The notes under the pieces were generated by a model. It was not told the origin of the DNA and searched no databases. It was given only the letters and a program-made list of their open reading frames with translations. From positions 1,178,001 to 1,242,000 of the forward strand of contig NZ_CP053839.1 in NCBI RefSeq assembly GCF_013201625.1: 64,000 nucleotides of DNA, in the 5' to 3' direction. The translations under genes were made by a program, and so were the position numbers. The DNA is from Aliarcobacter lanthieri (lineage in GTDB: Bacteria; Campylobacterota; Campylobacteria; Campylobacterales; Arcobacteraceae). Positions 17,171 to 27,114 of this stretch are shown piece by piece (within the stretch, counting starts at the first letter, position 1; each line of letters opens with the position of its first letter).

Positions 17171-17184
17171 ATATAGGAAAAAAT

Positions 17185-19011
17185 ATGAAAAATAAAATAT
17201 CTACAAGCTTAGTTGCAAGCTTTTTATTAGCAACAAATCTTTATTCAACAGACACTTTAGAAACAATAACTGTTACAAGTGTTACAAAATCAGAGCAAAA
17301 ATTAAAAGATGTTACTTCTAATGTTGATGTTATAACATCAGAAGATATTGAGGCTAGAAAATTTAAAACAGTTGCTGAAGCTTTACAAACTATTGCAGGT
17401 GTTCAAGTATCACAAAGTGGTGGAATAGGGCAACAAACATCAGTTTTTTTAAGAGGAATGGATTCTAAAAAAACTTTAGTTTTAGTGGATGGTATAAGAT
17501 ACAATGACCCAAGTGGAAATGGAGCAAACTTCGAACATTTAATGATAAATGATATTGAAAGAATTGAAGTTATAAAAGGTGCTCAAAGTAGTATTTGGGG
17601 AGCAGATGCAAGTGCTGGAGTTATAAATATTATTACAAAAAGTGCAAAAGATGGAACATATGGAAGTGCTAATATTGAGTATGGAAGATATGATACAACA
17701 ATAGCAAAAGCAAATATTTCGCATAAAAATAAGAATTTTGATGCAAATTTAGGTGTAACAAGAGTTGACACAAATGGTTTTTCAGCAATGTCACCCAAAA
17801 GTAGCGAAGCTAAAAAGTATGAAAAAGATAGCTATGAAAATACAACTGCCAATATAAAATTGGGTTATAATTTTAATGAAAACAATAGATTATCAACTTC
17901 TTATGAAATAATTGATACGAAAACAGATATTGATGGAAATGATTCTTTTTATAATCCAGATCCAAATAATACAGATAAAGCAAAAACAAAAACTCACTTA
18001 GCAAATCTTACTTATGAAAATAAAAATGATATTGCTCTTACAAAAGTATATGCGAACTATACAGATATTAAAAGAGAATATACAAGTAATACTCCTAAAT
18101 ATAAAGGTACTATAAAAGAGTATGGAGTAAATACAAGTATAGATTATTTAGATAACTCTTCAAATCTTGTTTTAGGTGCTGATTATAAAAAGTTTGAAAA
18201 TAAAGCAAATATAGATAAAAATTATGACAATAAAGGAATTTTTATCTCAAATACAAATAAATTTTTTGATAATAAAACAATATTCACTCAATCTTTAAGA
18301 TATGATAAATATAGCGATTTTGAAAATAAAACAACAGGAAAAGTTGGAGTTAAACAATATATTATTGATGATTTAAATATTAGTGCAAACTATGGAACTG
18401 GATATAATATTCCAAGTACTTTTGAATTGTACGATGCTTCTAGTGGAAATATAAATTTAAAACCAGAAAAAACAAAATCTTATGATGTTGGAGTTGAATA
18501 TAAAGGTTTTTCTGCAACTTATTTTAATTCAAAAATAGAGAATTTAATAAATTGGGAATGGACAGGACCAGGAGCATATGATGGGAAAAATAAGAATATA
18601 GAAGGAAAGAGTAGATTTAAAGGTATTGAACTTGCATATAAAAACTCTATTACAGAAGATATTTTCCTTAATTTAAACTATACAAGACTTAGTGCAAAAA
18701 ATAAAGATGAACAAGAGTTTGGAAGAAGACCAAAAAATAAAGTTGGTTTTGGAGTTGATTATTATGGTTTAAAAGATTTTCATTTTAATATAAATGGTGA
18801 ATATATTGGAGAAAGATATGACTTTAATAATAAACAAGGTGCAAAGACTGGAAACTACACAATTTGGAATGCAGTCGTTGATTATGATATTAGCAAAAAT
18901 TTCTCGACTTATGTAAAACTTGATAATATTTTTAACAAAGATTACCAAATTGTTGATGGTTATTCAACAAGCCAAAGAGCAGCTTATATTGGATTAAAGG
19001 CTAGTTTCTAA
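17185..19011 (+). CDS. BtuB-like TonB-dependent outer membrane receptor
   Basis: 608 residues, the size of BtuB. Signal peptide at 1-21, TonB box DTLETITVTSVTKSE, plug domain about 38-150 (FLRGMDSKKTLVLVDGIRYND; RIEVIKGAQSSIWGADASAGVINIIT) and a barrel ending in ...AAYIGLKASF. Directly followed (1-bp gap) by periplasmic binding protein, ATPase and permease genes in the BtuF/BtuD/BtuC order, so cobalamin or a related corrinoid is the first guess; a metal chelate or heme is the alternative. No cobalamin riboswitch is seen upstream. Confidence 0.82.
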   Translation: MKNKISTSLVASFLLATNLYSTDTLETITVTSVTKSEQKLKDVTSNVDVITSEDIEARKFKTVAEALQTIAGVQVSQSGGIGQQTSVFLRGMDSKKTLVLVDGIRYNDPSGNGANFEHLMINDIERIEVIKGAQSSIWGADASAGVINIITKSAKDGTYGSANIEYGRYDTTIAKANISHKNKNFDANLGVTRVDTNGFSAMSPKSSEAKKYEKDSYENTTANIKLGYNFNENNRLSTSYEIIDTKTDIDGNDSFYNPDPNNTDKAKTKTHLANLTYENKNDIALTKVYANYTDIKREYTSNTPKYKGTIKEYGVNTSIDYLDNSSNLVLGADYKKFENKANIDKNYDNKGIFISNTNKFFDNKTIFTQSLRYDKYSDFENKTTGKVGVKQYIIDDLNISANYGTGYNIPSTFELYDASSGNINLKPEKTKSYDVGVEYKGFSATYFNSKIENLINWEWTGPGAYDGKNKNIEGKSRFKGIELAYKNSITEDIFLNLNYTRLSAKNKDEQEFGRRPKNKVGFGVDYYGLKDFHFNINGEYIGERYDFNNKQGAKTGNYTIWNAVVDYDISKNFSTYVKLDNIFNKDYQIVDGYSTSQRAAYIGLKASF

Positions 19012-19012
19012 T

Positions 19013-19846
19013 ATGAAAAAGCTACTTTTATCTTTTTTATTTTGTACTTATTTATTATCTTATGAAAGAATTATTACATTAAGTCCATCAGTAAATGAGA
19101 TAGTTTATGCCCTAGATTTAGGGTATAAAGTAGTTGCAAATACAGAGTTTTGTGATTATCCACAAGAGTCAAAAAAAGTACAAAAAGTTGGTGGATATGG
19201 TAATGTTTCACTAGAAAAAGTAGTTTTATTAAATCCTGATATTATAATAACTCACGATTTTGATGAAAAATTAAACAAAAACCTAGAAAAATTAGGCTTT
19301 GAACTTAAAGTTTATAGTACAAAAACTATGAAAGATATACAATATACTATCACAGATTTAGGAGAAGTTTTTGAACAGAAAAAAAAAGCAAATGAATTAA
19401 ACAACAAAATAAATGAAGCTTTGAACTCTTTAAAAAATATAGTAACAAATCAAAAAATATTAATCGTAATAAGCCCACAAAATACACTATCAAATCAGAT
19501 TTATGTAGCTGGAAACTATGTATATTTTGAAGATATCATAAAGCAAAGCCAAAATGAAAATGCATATTTTTCAAACTCAAAAGCTCAACCAGTTTTAAAC
19601 ACAGAGAAGATAATCAAATTAAATCCAGATATAATAGTTTTATTATCACCATTTTTAGAAGATAAAAAAAATGAAGAAGAAAAGATAATCAAACTTTGGG
19701 AAACTTTACCAATAAATGCAAGTAAAAATAAAAATATCTATTCAATTTCAAAGGAATATGCTGGTATCCCAAGTAATAGAGTAGAGTATTTTATAGAAGA
19801 TTTTAAAAAGATATTAGAAGATGTTAGAGATAAGAAATTACAATAA
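19013..19846 (+). CDS. BtuF/FecB-like periplasmic substrate-binding protein
   Basis: 277 residues with a signal peptide (MKKLLLSFLFCTYLLS) and the class III binding protein fold: RIITLSPSVNEIVYALDLG at the first lobe and VLLNPDIIITHDFDEKLN, then a long helix and second lobe with IKLNPDIIVLLSPF. RIITLSPSxTEI-type opening is typical of BtuF and of vitamin B12/siderophore binding proteins. Overlaps the ATPase gene by 26 bp. It delivers ligand brought in by the adjacent receptor to the ABC permease. Confidence 0.85.
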   Translation: MKKLLLSFLFCTYLLSYERIITLSPSVNEIVYALDLGYKVVANTEFCDYPQESKKVQKVGGYGNVSLEKVVLLNPDIIITHDFDEKLNKNLEKLGFELKVYSTKTMKDIQYTITDLGEVFEQKKKANELNNKINEALNSLKNIVTNQKILIVISPQNTLSNQIYVAGNYVYFEDIIKQSQNENAYFSNSKAQPVLNTEKIIKLNPDIIVLLSPFLEDKKNEEEKIIKLWETLPINASKNKNIYSISKEYAGIPSNRVEYFIEDFKKILEDVRDKKLQ

Positions 19847-20519
19847 CTTTATATTAAAAGATATATCATTTTTTCTAAATAATGATGAAAATCTATTAAT
19901 TTTAGGAGAAAATGGAGCTGGAAAATCAACTTTAGCAAAAGTTTTATCAAATTTAATAGCAAATGATAATGTAAAAATATTTGAAGAAAATTTATCAAAA
20001 ATTTCAAATCAAAAAAGAGTAGAGTATATAAACTATATTCCACCAAAATTTGAGATTTTTGATGAATTTATGACTGTTTTAGAGTTTTTACAAATATCTT
20101 TTATAGATAATATTGATGAAAATAAGTTAAAAGAAGTTTTAAACCTATTAAAACTAGATAAATTTATAAAAAAATCTTGTAAAAATTTAAGTTCTGGAGA
20201 AAAACAACTTTTATTAATAGCTAGTGCTATTTTACACAATGCAAAAATTACAATTTTTGATGAATTAACAGCAAATTTAGATATAAATAGAATAAAAGAT
20301 ATTTTTAATATACTTAACTCAAATTTATTAAATCAAAAGATTATTATAACTCATAATCTTGATTTTGCTTTTGCACTTAAATACAAAGTTTTATTTTTAA
20401 AAGATGGTAAAATAGAGTTTTATGGTACAAATAAAGAATTTTTTGAAGATACAAATCTAGAAAAAATTTATAATAAAACTATAAAAAAAGTTCAAAATCA
20501 TATAGTAGTAGATTTATGA
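19821..20519 (+). CDS. ABC transporter ATPase, BtuD/FecE-like
   Basis: 232 residues. Walker A GENGAGKST at about 30-38, signature LSSGEKQLLLIASAIL at about 122-137, Walker B ITIFDELTANLD and switch His in ITHNLDFAF. Signature and length fit the FecCD-type importers. The catalytic Glu is seen in FDELTAN. It overlaps the binding-protein gene upstream and the permease gene downstream (ATGA at 20516-20519), so the three form one transporter. Confidence 0.88.
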   Translation: MLEIRNYNNFILKDISFFLNNDENLLILGENGAGKSTLAKVLSNLIANDNVKIFEENLSKISNQKRVEYINYIPPKFEIFDEFMTVLEFLQISFIDNIDENKLKEVLNLLKLDKFIKKSCKNLSSGEKQLLLIASAILHNAKITIFDELTANLDINRIKDIFNILNSNLLNQKIIITHNLDFAFALKYKVLFLKDGKIEFYGTNKEFFEDTNLEKIYNKTIKKVQNHIVVDL

Positions 20520-21475
20520 AAATTACATTATATATTTTTTCATTTATAATCATTTTATTATCTCCATTTTTAGGAGATATCTCTTTAGATTTTCAAAATA
20601 TAGTTGATTTTACTTCTAAAGAAAATATTGTTTTTTGGGATTTAAGAGTTCCAAGAATAATTTTAGCTTTTTTTGTTGGTGGAATTTTAGCTTTAAGTGG
20701 ACTTATATTTCAATCAATATATAAAAATGAACTTATTACTCCATATACTTTAGGTATAGCAAGTGGAACTACGCTTTTTACAGCAATTACAATAGTTTTT
20801 TTACCTTTTATTCCTATTTTTATAGGCTCTATTTTTGGCTCTATTTTTACTATAGTGATTCTATTTTCTATATCAAAAGTTTTAAATAATAGAATAATTT
20901 CTAACTCTACAAATTCTATTTTACTTATAGGAATTGCATTATCATATTTTTATGGTTCAGCTTTAATGATGACTTTTTATATGAGTAATTTACAAGAAAA
21001 TTACTCAATAGTAAGATTTACTTTAGGAAGCTTAGATATTGTAGGTTTTAAAGATAGTTTTATCGTAATGTTTGTTGGTTTAATTTTTATATTTTTTATA
21101 AAATATTTTAAAAAAAGTATAAAATTAATACTTATTTCAAATGAAACAGCATTTTTAAAAGGTTTAAATGTAGATAAAACTAATTTAATATTACTTACTT
21201 TTGTATCTTTATGTATTGGAATAACTATTAGCTTTACTGGACCAATTGGTTTTATTGGACTTGTAATTCCACATATTGTAAAGTTAATTTATAAAAAAAG
21301 TGCAGAGAAATTGTTTTTTCCTACTTTTTTCTTTGGTGGTGTTTTTTTATTATTTTGTGATTTAATTTCAAGATTAATATCAACATCTTCTGTTATTCCA
21401 ATAGGAGTAGTTACCGCTTTTATCGGCGCTCCATTCTTTGTTTATTTACTAATTAAAAAAAATAAATTACTATAA
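20516..21475 (+). CDS. ABC transporter permease, BtuC/FecCD family
   Basis: 319 residues, about ten membrane helices. Family landmarks are DLRVPRIILAFFVGGILALSG (first third), TPYTLGIASGTTLFTA, and the ATPase-contacting segment GPIGFIGLVIPHIVKLIYKK near residue 240. Ends with the usual PIGVVTAFIGAPFFVYLL. It forms the membrane channel for the ATPase just upstream. Substrate is the same unresolved corrinoid/chelate as for the receptor. Confidence 0.88.
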   Translation: MKITLYIFSFIIILLSPFLGDISLDFQNIVDFTSKENIVFWDLRVPRIILAFFVGGILALSGLIFQSIYKNELITPYTLGIASGTTLFTAITIVFLPFIPIFIGSIFGSIFTIVILFSISKVLNNRIISNSTNSILLIGIALSYFYGSALMMTFYMSNLQENYSIVRFTLGSLDIVGFKDSFIVMFVGLIFIFFIKYFKKSIKLILISNETAFLKGLNVDKTNLILLTFVSLCIGITISFTGPIGFIGLVIPHIVKLIYKKSAEKLFFPTFFFGGVFLLFCDLISRLISTSSVIPIGVVTAFIGAPFFVYLLIKKNKLL

Positions 21476-21548
21476 AATTAATTTAAAAATTTAATTTTAC
21501 TTTAATATTAATCATATATGATGTTAAAATTTTTTTTAAAGGATTAAA

Positions 21549-22943
21549 ATGAAAAAAATGTACACCTACTTGATGATAGTAACTTTATTCTCCTTCGGGA
21601 TAGTAATAATGTTATATTTAGGATATGTCAATAGTAATGTTTCTATTGGTACTCTTCAACTTACAAGTGAAAATGGAGTTTTTAATGATTTAAAAACACT
21701 AATTCTCAATCAATTTCATCACCCTTTAGCTCTTCTTCTAACTCAAATTATTGTTATTATGATAGCAACTAGAATTTTTGGTTTTATTGCAACAAAAGTT
21801 TTATTACCAATTGTTGTAGGAGAGATTATTGCAGGGATTATTTTAGGACCATCTTTTTTAAGTTCTATGCTTCCAGCTTTTTCAGAAACTTTATTTCCTA
21901 AATCTTCTTTAGGTAATTTAAGTATGATTAGCCAGCTTGGATTAATCTTTTTTATGTTTGTTATTGGAATGGAACTAGATTGGGATAGTTTAAAAAGTAA
22001 AACAAAAGAGTCTGTTGTTATAAGTCACTCTAGTATCTTATTTCCATTTTTTCTAGGTGTTGGTTTAGCACTATTTTTATATAGTTCTTTTGCACCTGAG
22101 AATGTATCCTTTATTCCTTTTGCCTTGTTTATGGGAATTGCTATGAGTATTACAGCATTTCCTGTACTAGCTAAAATAGTAAAAGAAAGAAATATCTCAA
22201 ATACTTCTTATGGAGCTATGTCATTAACTTGTGCAGCAGCAGATGATGCAACAGGTTGGTATATCTTAGCAATAATTATCGCTATATCTTCATCTACATC
22301 ATTAGGTGCATCTGCTTTATCTTTAGGATTAATAGTTGCTTATATGCTTATTATGATATATTTGATTAAACCATTTTTAGCTTGGTTTGCTGCTAGATAT
22401 AAAGATGATACTACACTTAATATGAGTATGGTAGCAATTATTTTGATAGTTTTATTATTATCTTCACTTGCTACTGAAATCATAGGAATTCACGCATTGT
22501 TTGGGGCATTTATAGCTGGAGTTATAATGCCATCAAATAAAGATTCAAAATTAAGAGAAATGTTAATTCCAAAAATTGAATATGTAAGTGTACTTGTACT
22601 TTTACCATTATTCTTTGCATTAACGGGTCTAAGAACACAAATTGGATTGATGGAAACATCATATCATTGGTATATTTGTGGGATTATTATCATAGTTGCA
22701 ATTGCAGGAAAACTTTTAGGTGCTGCTTTATCCTCTAAATTTATGGGATTCTCTTGGTCTGATTCATTTAGAATTGGTGCTTTGATGAATACAAGAGGAT
22801 TGATGGAGCTTATTGTTTTAAATATTGGATTTGAATTAGGAATTTTGAGTGCTGAATTATTTGCTATGTTTGTAATCATGGCATTAGTTACTACAGCAAT
22901 GACAGGACCATTACTTCATCTAATAGATAAAATAAAAAAATAG
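21549..22943 (+). CDS. Cation:proton antiporter, CPA2 (KefB/NapA-type)
   Basis: 464 residues. An N-terminal helix and ~60-residue hydrophilic segment precede 12 membrane helices. The transport core is visible in AAADDATGWYILAI (Asp-Asp motif of CPA2 at about 229-242) and GIHALFGAFIAGVIMP; TRGLMELIVLNIG is the typical C-terminal motif. It has no TrkA-N domain, unlike KefB/C. Function: exchange of Na+ or K+ for H+ across the inner membrane. It follows the btu-like operon with its own AAAGGA ribosome site, and ends 2 bp from the convergent sixA. Confidence 0.88.
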   Translation: MKKMYTYLMIVTLFSFGIVIMLYLGYVNSNVSIGTLQLTSENGVFNDLKTLILNQFHHPLALLLTQIIVIMIATRIFGFIATKVLLPIVVGEIIAGIILGPSFLSSMLPAFSETLFPKSSLGNLSMISQLGLIFFMFVIGMELDWDSLKSKTKESVVISHSSILFPFFLGVGLALFLYSSFAPENVSFIPFALFMGIAMSITAFPVLAKIVKERNISNTSYGAMSLTCAAADDATGWYILAIIIAISSSTSLGASALSLGLIVAYMLIMIYLIKPFLAWFAARYKDDTTLNMSMVAIILIVLLLSSLATEIIGIHALFGAFIAGVIMPSNKDSKLREMLIPKIEYVSVLVLLPLFFALTGLRTQIGLMETSYHWYICGIIIIVAIAGKLLGAALSSKFMGFSWSDSFRIGALMNTRGLMELIVLNIGFELGILSAELFAMFVIMALVTTAMTGPLLHLIDKIKK

Positions 22944-22944
22944 T

Positions 22945-23436
22945 CTAGATATATTTTTTAGGGAACTCAAAAGAGATTAACTTTGAGTTCCTTTTTGAAA
23001 TATCTTTCCAAAAATCTATATCAAATTCTATTTCTACAATCCCACAAGTTGGAATATTTTCTTTAAACTCATTCAGTAAAAAATTACTTAAATCATTAAG
23101 TCCTGGATTATGTCCTATTAAAAAAATAGTATTATATTTATTATTTACACTTTTTATAACATTTAAAAGATTTTCAAAAGGAGCTTCATATATATTTTTT
23201 TCAAAAACTATGTCTTTTGTATAGTTAAATTCATTTATAAAATATTTTAAAGTTAATTTTGTTCTTATAGATGGTGAAGATATTATTAAATCAGGAGACA
23301 AATTCTTTTTATTCAATAGGTTTGCCATAAAAGGAGCATTTTTTTTACCTCTTTTATTTAAAGGTCTATCAAAATCATCTAATAAAATATTAGACCAATC
23401 TGATTTTGCATGTCTAATTAAAACTAATTTTTTCAT
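22945..23436 (-). CDS. SixA-like phosphohistidine phosphatase
   Basis: 163 residues of the histidine phosphatase superfamily. The catalytic RHA motif is LIRHAKSDW (His9), followed by DRPLNKRGKKNAPFMANLL and the second catalytic His in LIGHNPGLNDL (about residue 109). Small size and RHAKS are typical of SixA, which removes phosphate from HPt or PTS proteins. No HPt protein is nearby. Confidence 0.85.
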   Translation of the reverse strand: MKKLVLIRHAKSDWSNILLDDFDRPLNKRGKKNAPFMANLLNKKNLSPDLIISSPSIRTKLTLKYFINEFNYTKDIVFEKNIYEAPFENLLNVIKSVNNKYNTIFLIGHNPGLNDLSNFLLNEFKENIPTCGIVEIEFDIDFWKDISKRNSKLISFEFPKKYI

Positions 23437-23518
23437 ATATATCCCCTAAAATATTTTTTTTAATTTTAGCATAATTTAAAAAAAGTTAAAAAAACAATAT
23501 TTTAGATATAATAGTCTT

Positions 23519-24118
23519 ATGAAAATTTTTATGAGTATCTTTTTTCTACTATTTTTTACTCTAAATGCAGATTTTGTTAGTTCATCTTTAATAGATAAAG
23601 TTGAAGCTAAATATGGGAAATTTGCAAAAAATAGGTTTGTAGCCTTAAATAACCTATTGGAGAAAAATAAATCTTCAGATCTAAATACAAAGCTTGAAAA
23701 AGTAAATGATTTTTTCAATGGTGTTAAGTATGCAAGTGATCAAAGTATTTATGGGGTTAGTGATTATTGGGCAAATCCTTATGAGATGCTAGCTAGAGAT
23801 AAAGCAGATTGTGAAGATTATGTTATTGCTAAATATTTTGCATTAGAGTATTTAGGAATACCAACTTCAAAAATGTTTTTAACTTACGTTAGGGTAAAAG
23901 CATCAAATGAAGCTCATATGGTACTAACATATTTTGAAACACCAAATTCAGAACCATTAATTCTAGATAATTTGAAAAAATCTATTCAACCTGCATCAAA
24001 AAGAACTGATTTAGTTCCTGTTTTCAACTTTAATCCAAATATACTAAAAGGTGAAAAAACTGCTGCTCATAAAAAATGGGATACTTTAATTAAAAATTAT
24101 AAAGGACAGAAAATATGA
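23519..24118 (+). CDS. lapG: LapG-type periplasmic cysteine protease (transglutaminase-like)
   Basis: 199 residues. Signal peptide at about 1-18, then the bacterial transglutaminase-like cysteine proteinase (BTLCP) domain with catalytic Cys in DKADCEDYVIAKYF, His in NEAHMVLTYF and Asp in PLILDNLKK. LapG cleaves the N-terminal retention module of giant surface adhesins and is held inactive by LapD when c-di-GMP is high. The next gene, overlapping by 4 bp, is LapD-like. No LapA-type adhesin is in the window. Confidence 0.9.
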   Translation: MKIFMSIFFLLFFTLNADFVSSSLIDKVEAKYGKFAKNRFVALNNLLEKNKSSDLNTKLEKVNDFFNGVKYASDQSIYGVSDYWANPYEMLARDKADCEDYVIAKYFALEYLGIPTSKMFLTYVRVKASNEAHMVLTYFETPNSEPLILDNLKKSIQPASKRTDLVPVFNFNPNILKGEKTAAHKKWDTLIKNYKGQKI

Positions 24119-25995
24119 GTTTATTTAAACAAGTTTCAATAGTTTTAAGCTTTATCTTTTTAGTACTATTTGTATTAATTGTTGGCTTATCTTTTAATAT
24201 AATAAAAGATTCAGCTTCAAAATCTTTATATGATAATGTACAAAATAGTGTTACAAGTACAAGTTTATCTATTACAAATGCTGGGGTAGATGAAGGATCA
24301 ATAAAGACTGTCATGAATGCTAGTTTTGACAATGGTAATTATGCAAAAATTGTATTTAAAAATACAAATGAAGAAATTATCTATGAAAGAGTAAAAGAAA
24401 CAAAATCTAGTGAATATAAAAATATTCCTGAATGGTTTATCGATTTTGTTGATATCGGTGATATTTCAGCACTTGCAAGTGTATCTGAAGGATGGAATGT
24501 TTTAGGTGTCTTAGAAATTTATGGAGATAAAGAAGTTTTTTATGAACAAACATATTCAATGTTTATAAAACTTGTACAATCCTTAATAACTAGCTTTATA
24601 GTATTAATGATAATTTTATTTTTCTTATTTACTTTTATCTTAAAACCTTTAAAAATCATAAATGAACAAGCAAAAGCAGTTATGAATAATGAATTTATAA
24701 TATCAAATAAAATCCCATTTACTGAGGAGTTTAAATCTCTTACTTTTGGTATAAATAGTATGGTTAAAAAATTTGAAAGTATGTTTAAAAATACGAATGA
24801 AGTACTAAAAACAAATAAAGAGCTTCTATACTTTGATGAACACTCAAAAATGAATAATAGAAAATACTTTATATTAAAAGCGAATGAATATTTAGATAAA
24901 GATAGTACAAATAATAAAGGCTTTTTAGTATTAATAAATATAAATATTCAAGATATAAATAAAACATATGGTTTTGCAAAAACAGATAAACTTTTACAAG
25001 ATTTAGGTAAAACTTTAAAAGAACATTTTGCTGATGATATAAATGTTATAGCAAGATTAAGTGGTCCTGATTTTGTAATACTTATTCCAAATTCAAGTGA
25101 AGATATTGTAAAAGAAAATTTAGACAATTTAATAGAAAATTTAAAAACTATTGAAGAATTAAAAAATAATATATATTTTGGAATGTTGAAATATGAAAAT
25201 GAAGAAGGTATGAGAGAACTATTTACAAAAATAGATTATACATTCTCTCAATCAAAAATTCATACTGATAAAAACTATTTTTATGCTAAAAATATAGAAA
25301 AGTTTAAAACAAAAGAAGAGTGGATTAATATTTTAAATCTATCTTTAAGAGAAGAACATTTTAGACTAATTCATAGGGATATAGTTGATATTAATTCAAA
25401 ATCTGAATTATTAAAAACTATTAGTTTTGAACTTGATTTTAAAGGTGAAACTATTAGATATGGAGAGTTTATAGCACCTGTTTTAGAACAAAATAGATTA
25501 GATGAAGTATATTTACACATTATAGAAAAAGTATTCAAAAATAGTGATGAACTTGGGCTTGTATCTATTCAATTACCTACAATGTTTATTGAAAAACTAA
25601 GTAGTTATGCAAGATTAAAAGAGATGTTATCTAAATATAAAAATCTTGCAAAAAATGTTATTTTTGAAATTGAAGAAGAAGCATTTAATAAAAACTTAAA
25701 TAGTACATTGATGTATGTTGAGCTATTTAAAGATTTTAATTTTAAATTTGCAATATTCAACTTTATTGCAAATAGTGATGACTATAACTATTTAAAAGAG
25801 TTAAAACCACTTTATATAAAAGCTTCAAAATTCTTCTTACTTGAATCAAGACAAAGTTTAAATATGTTAAAAATTTTAACTCAATCTTTAGATATAAAAC
25901 TTGTAGCTACTTCAGTAGATGAAATATCTGAAATAAAAACTTTAGAAGAGATAGGAATAGACGCTATTTCTGGTTCTGTCATGGCAAAACTTTAA
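24115..25995 (+). CDS. lapD: LapD-type c-di-GMP receptor (degenerate GGDEF-EAL)
   Basis: 626 residues: membrane helix (about 8-28), periplasmic LapD/MoxY N-terminal domain (to about 150, with EGWNVLGVLEIYGDKEVFYEQ), second helix (about 158-178), HAMP, a degenerate GGDEF domain (ARLSGPDFVILIP in place of GG(D/E)EF) and a degenerate EAL domain (about 400-626, FELDFKGETIRYGEF in place of the catalytic ExLxR region). Both catalytic motifs are lost, so it should bind rather than make or cut c-di-GMP. It would sequester LapG at high c-di-GMP. Confidence 0.9.
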   Translation: MSLFKQVSIVLSFIFLVLFVLIVGLSFNIIKDSASKSLYDNVQNSVTSTSLSITNAGVDEGSIKTVMNASFDNGNYAKIVFKNTNEEIIYERVKETKSSEYKNIPEWFIDFVDIGDISALASVSEGWNVLGVLEIYGDKEVFYEQTYSMFIKLVQSLITSFIVLMIILFFLFTFILKPLKIINEQAKAVMNNEFIISNKIPFTEEFKSLTFGINSMVKKFESMFKNTNEVLKTNKELLYFDEHSKMNNRKYFILKANEYLDKDSTNNKGFLVLININIQDINKTYGFAKTDKLLQDLGKTLKEHFADDINVIARLSGPDFVILIPNSSEDIVKENLDNLIENLKTIEELKNNIYFGMLKYENEEGMRELFTKIDYTFSQSKIHTDKNYFYAKNIEKFKTKEEWINILNLSLREEHFRLIHRDIVDINSKSELLKTISFELDFKGETIRYGEFIAPVLEQNRLDEVYLHIIEKVFKNSDELGLVSIQLPTMFIEKLSSYARLKEMLSKYKNLAKNVIFEIEEEAFNKNLNSTLMYVELFKDFNFKFAIFNFIANSDDYNYLKELKPLYIKASKFFLLESRQSLNMLKILTQSLDIKLVATSVDEISEIKTLEEIGIDAISGSVMAKL

Positions 25996-26009
25996 GATTT
26001 AAATTTAAA

Positions 26010-26037
26010 CAAAAAAGGCTTTTTTTAGCTTTTTTTG
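26010..26037 (+). terminator. Probable terminator after lapD
   Basis: AAAAAAGGCT then a T-rich loop, then AGCTTTTTTT: a stem of about 9 bp with one bulged G followed by T residues. It lies 15 bp after the lapD stop and ends the lapGD unit before aroB. Confidence 0.6.
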
Positions 26038-26079
26038 GATATTATCTATACTTATACAAAATATAATGGAAAATAGATA

Positions 26080-27114
26080 ATGACTGTAAAAATAAACCTC
26101 TCAGAAGAAAATTCATACGAAATTTATATTGAAACACTAAAAGAACTAAATTTTGATAGAAAAGTTGTCATTGTTACAAACCCAACTATTAGTTCTTATC
26201 ATCTTGACTATTTAAAATCAAAACTTAGTGCAAAAGAGATTACTATTTGTACAATTCCTGATGGTGAAAAGTATAAAAATATGCAGACATTAGAGCAAAT
26301 TTTAGCTTCATGTTTTGAAGCAAGACTTGATAGAAAATCTTTGCTTATTGCATTTGGTGGCGGAGTTATTGGAGATATGACAGGATTTGCTGCTTCTATA
26401 TATCAAAGAGGTATAGATTTTATTCAAATTCCTACAACACTTCTTTCTCAAGTTGATGCAAGTGTTGGTGGAAAAACTGGAATAAATAATAAATATGGAA
26501 AAAATTTAATAGGAACTTTTCATCAGCCAAAAGCTGTTTATATAGATTCTTCTATGCTTAAAACATTACCAAAAAGAGAGTTTGGAGCTGGAGTTGCAGA
26601 AATAATTAAGATGGCAGTTACATTTAATAAAGATTTTTTTATTTGGCTTGAAAATAATGATTTAAATGAAGGAAATAATATAGATATTGCTATTCAAAAA
26701 TCTGTTGAAACAAAAGCTTGGGTAGTTTCTCAAGATGAAAAAGAACAAGGTTTAAGAGCAGCATTGAACTATGGACATACTTTTGGGCATGTAATAGAAA
26801 ATGAAACAAATTATAATACATATTTACATGGTGAGGCAGTTGGAATTGGTATGTGTATGGCAAATGCTTTAGCTGTTAAGTTAAATCTTATGAGTTTTGA
26901 AGATACAAAAAGAGTAGAAAATTTATTAAAAAAATATGATATACCAACAACTTATAAAATAAAAGATGTTGAAGATTTTTATGAACATTTTTTCTTAGAT
27001 AAAAAATCTTCAAATAATAAAATTAAATTTATTGTTCCTATTGGTATTGGTGATTGTAGAATTACTGATGAAATTGAAAAAAATGATGTTATTGAAGTTT
27101 TAAAAGGATTTTAA
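26080..27114 (+). CDS. aroB: 3-dehydroquinate synthase
   Basis: Second step of the shikimate pathway: DAHP to 3-dehydroquinate, NAD and metal dependent. 344 residues with [20 protein letters not shown] at about 88-107, [19 protein letters not shown] and the zinc-binding [11 protein letters not shown] and HGEAVGIGM. Normal length. It starts a plus-strand run with mscS, mtaB, an FtsH-like gene, bioV and mogA, with gaps of 0-12 bp. Confidence 0.95.
   Translation: MTVKINLSEENSYEIYIETLKELNFDRKVVIVTNPTISSYHLDYLKSKLSAKEITICTIPDGEKYKNMQTLEQILASCFEARLDRKSLLIAFGGGVIGDMTGFAASIYQRGIDFIQIPTTLLSQVDASVGGKTGINNKYGKNLIGTFHQPKAVYIDSSMLKTLPKREFGAGVAEIIKMAVTFNKDFFIWLENNDLNEGNNIDIAIQKSVETKAWVVSQDEKEQGLRAALNYGHTFGHVIENETNYNTYLHGEAVGIGMCMANALAVKLNLMSFEDTKRVENLLKKYDIPTTYKIKDVEDFYEHFFLDKKSSNNKIKFIVPIGIGDCRITDEIEKNDVIEVLKGF

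Noticed and set aside
16957-17184. Search for a cobalamin riboswitch upstream of the BtuB-like gene
   Set aside because: Only a 60-codon gene and short gaps are present; no B12-box or conserved riboswitch core is visible, nor in 16020-16230.
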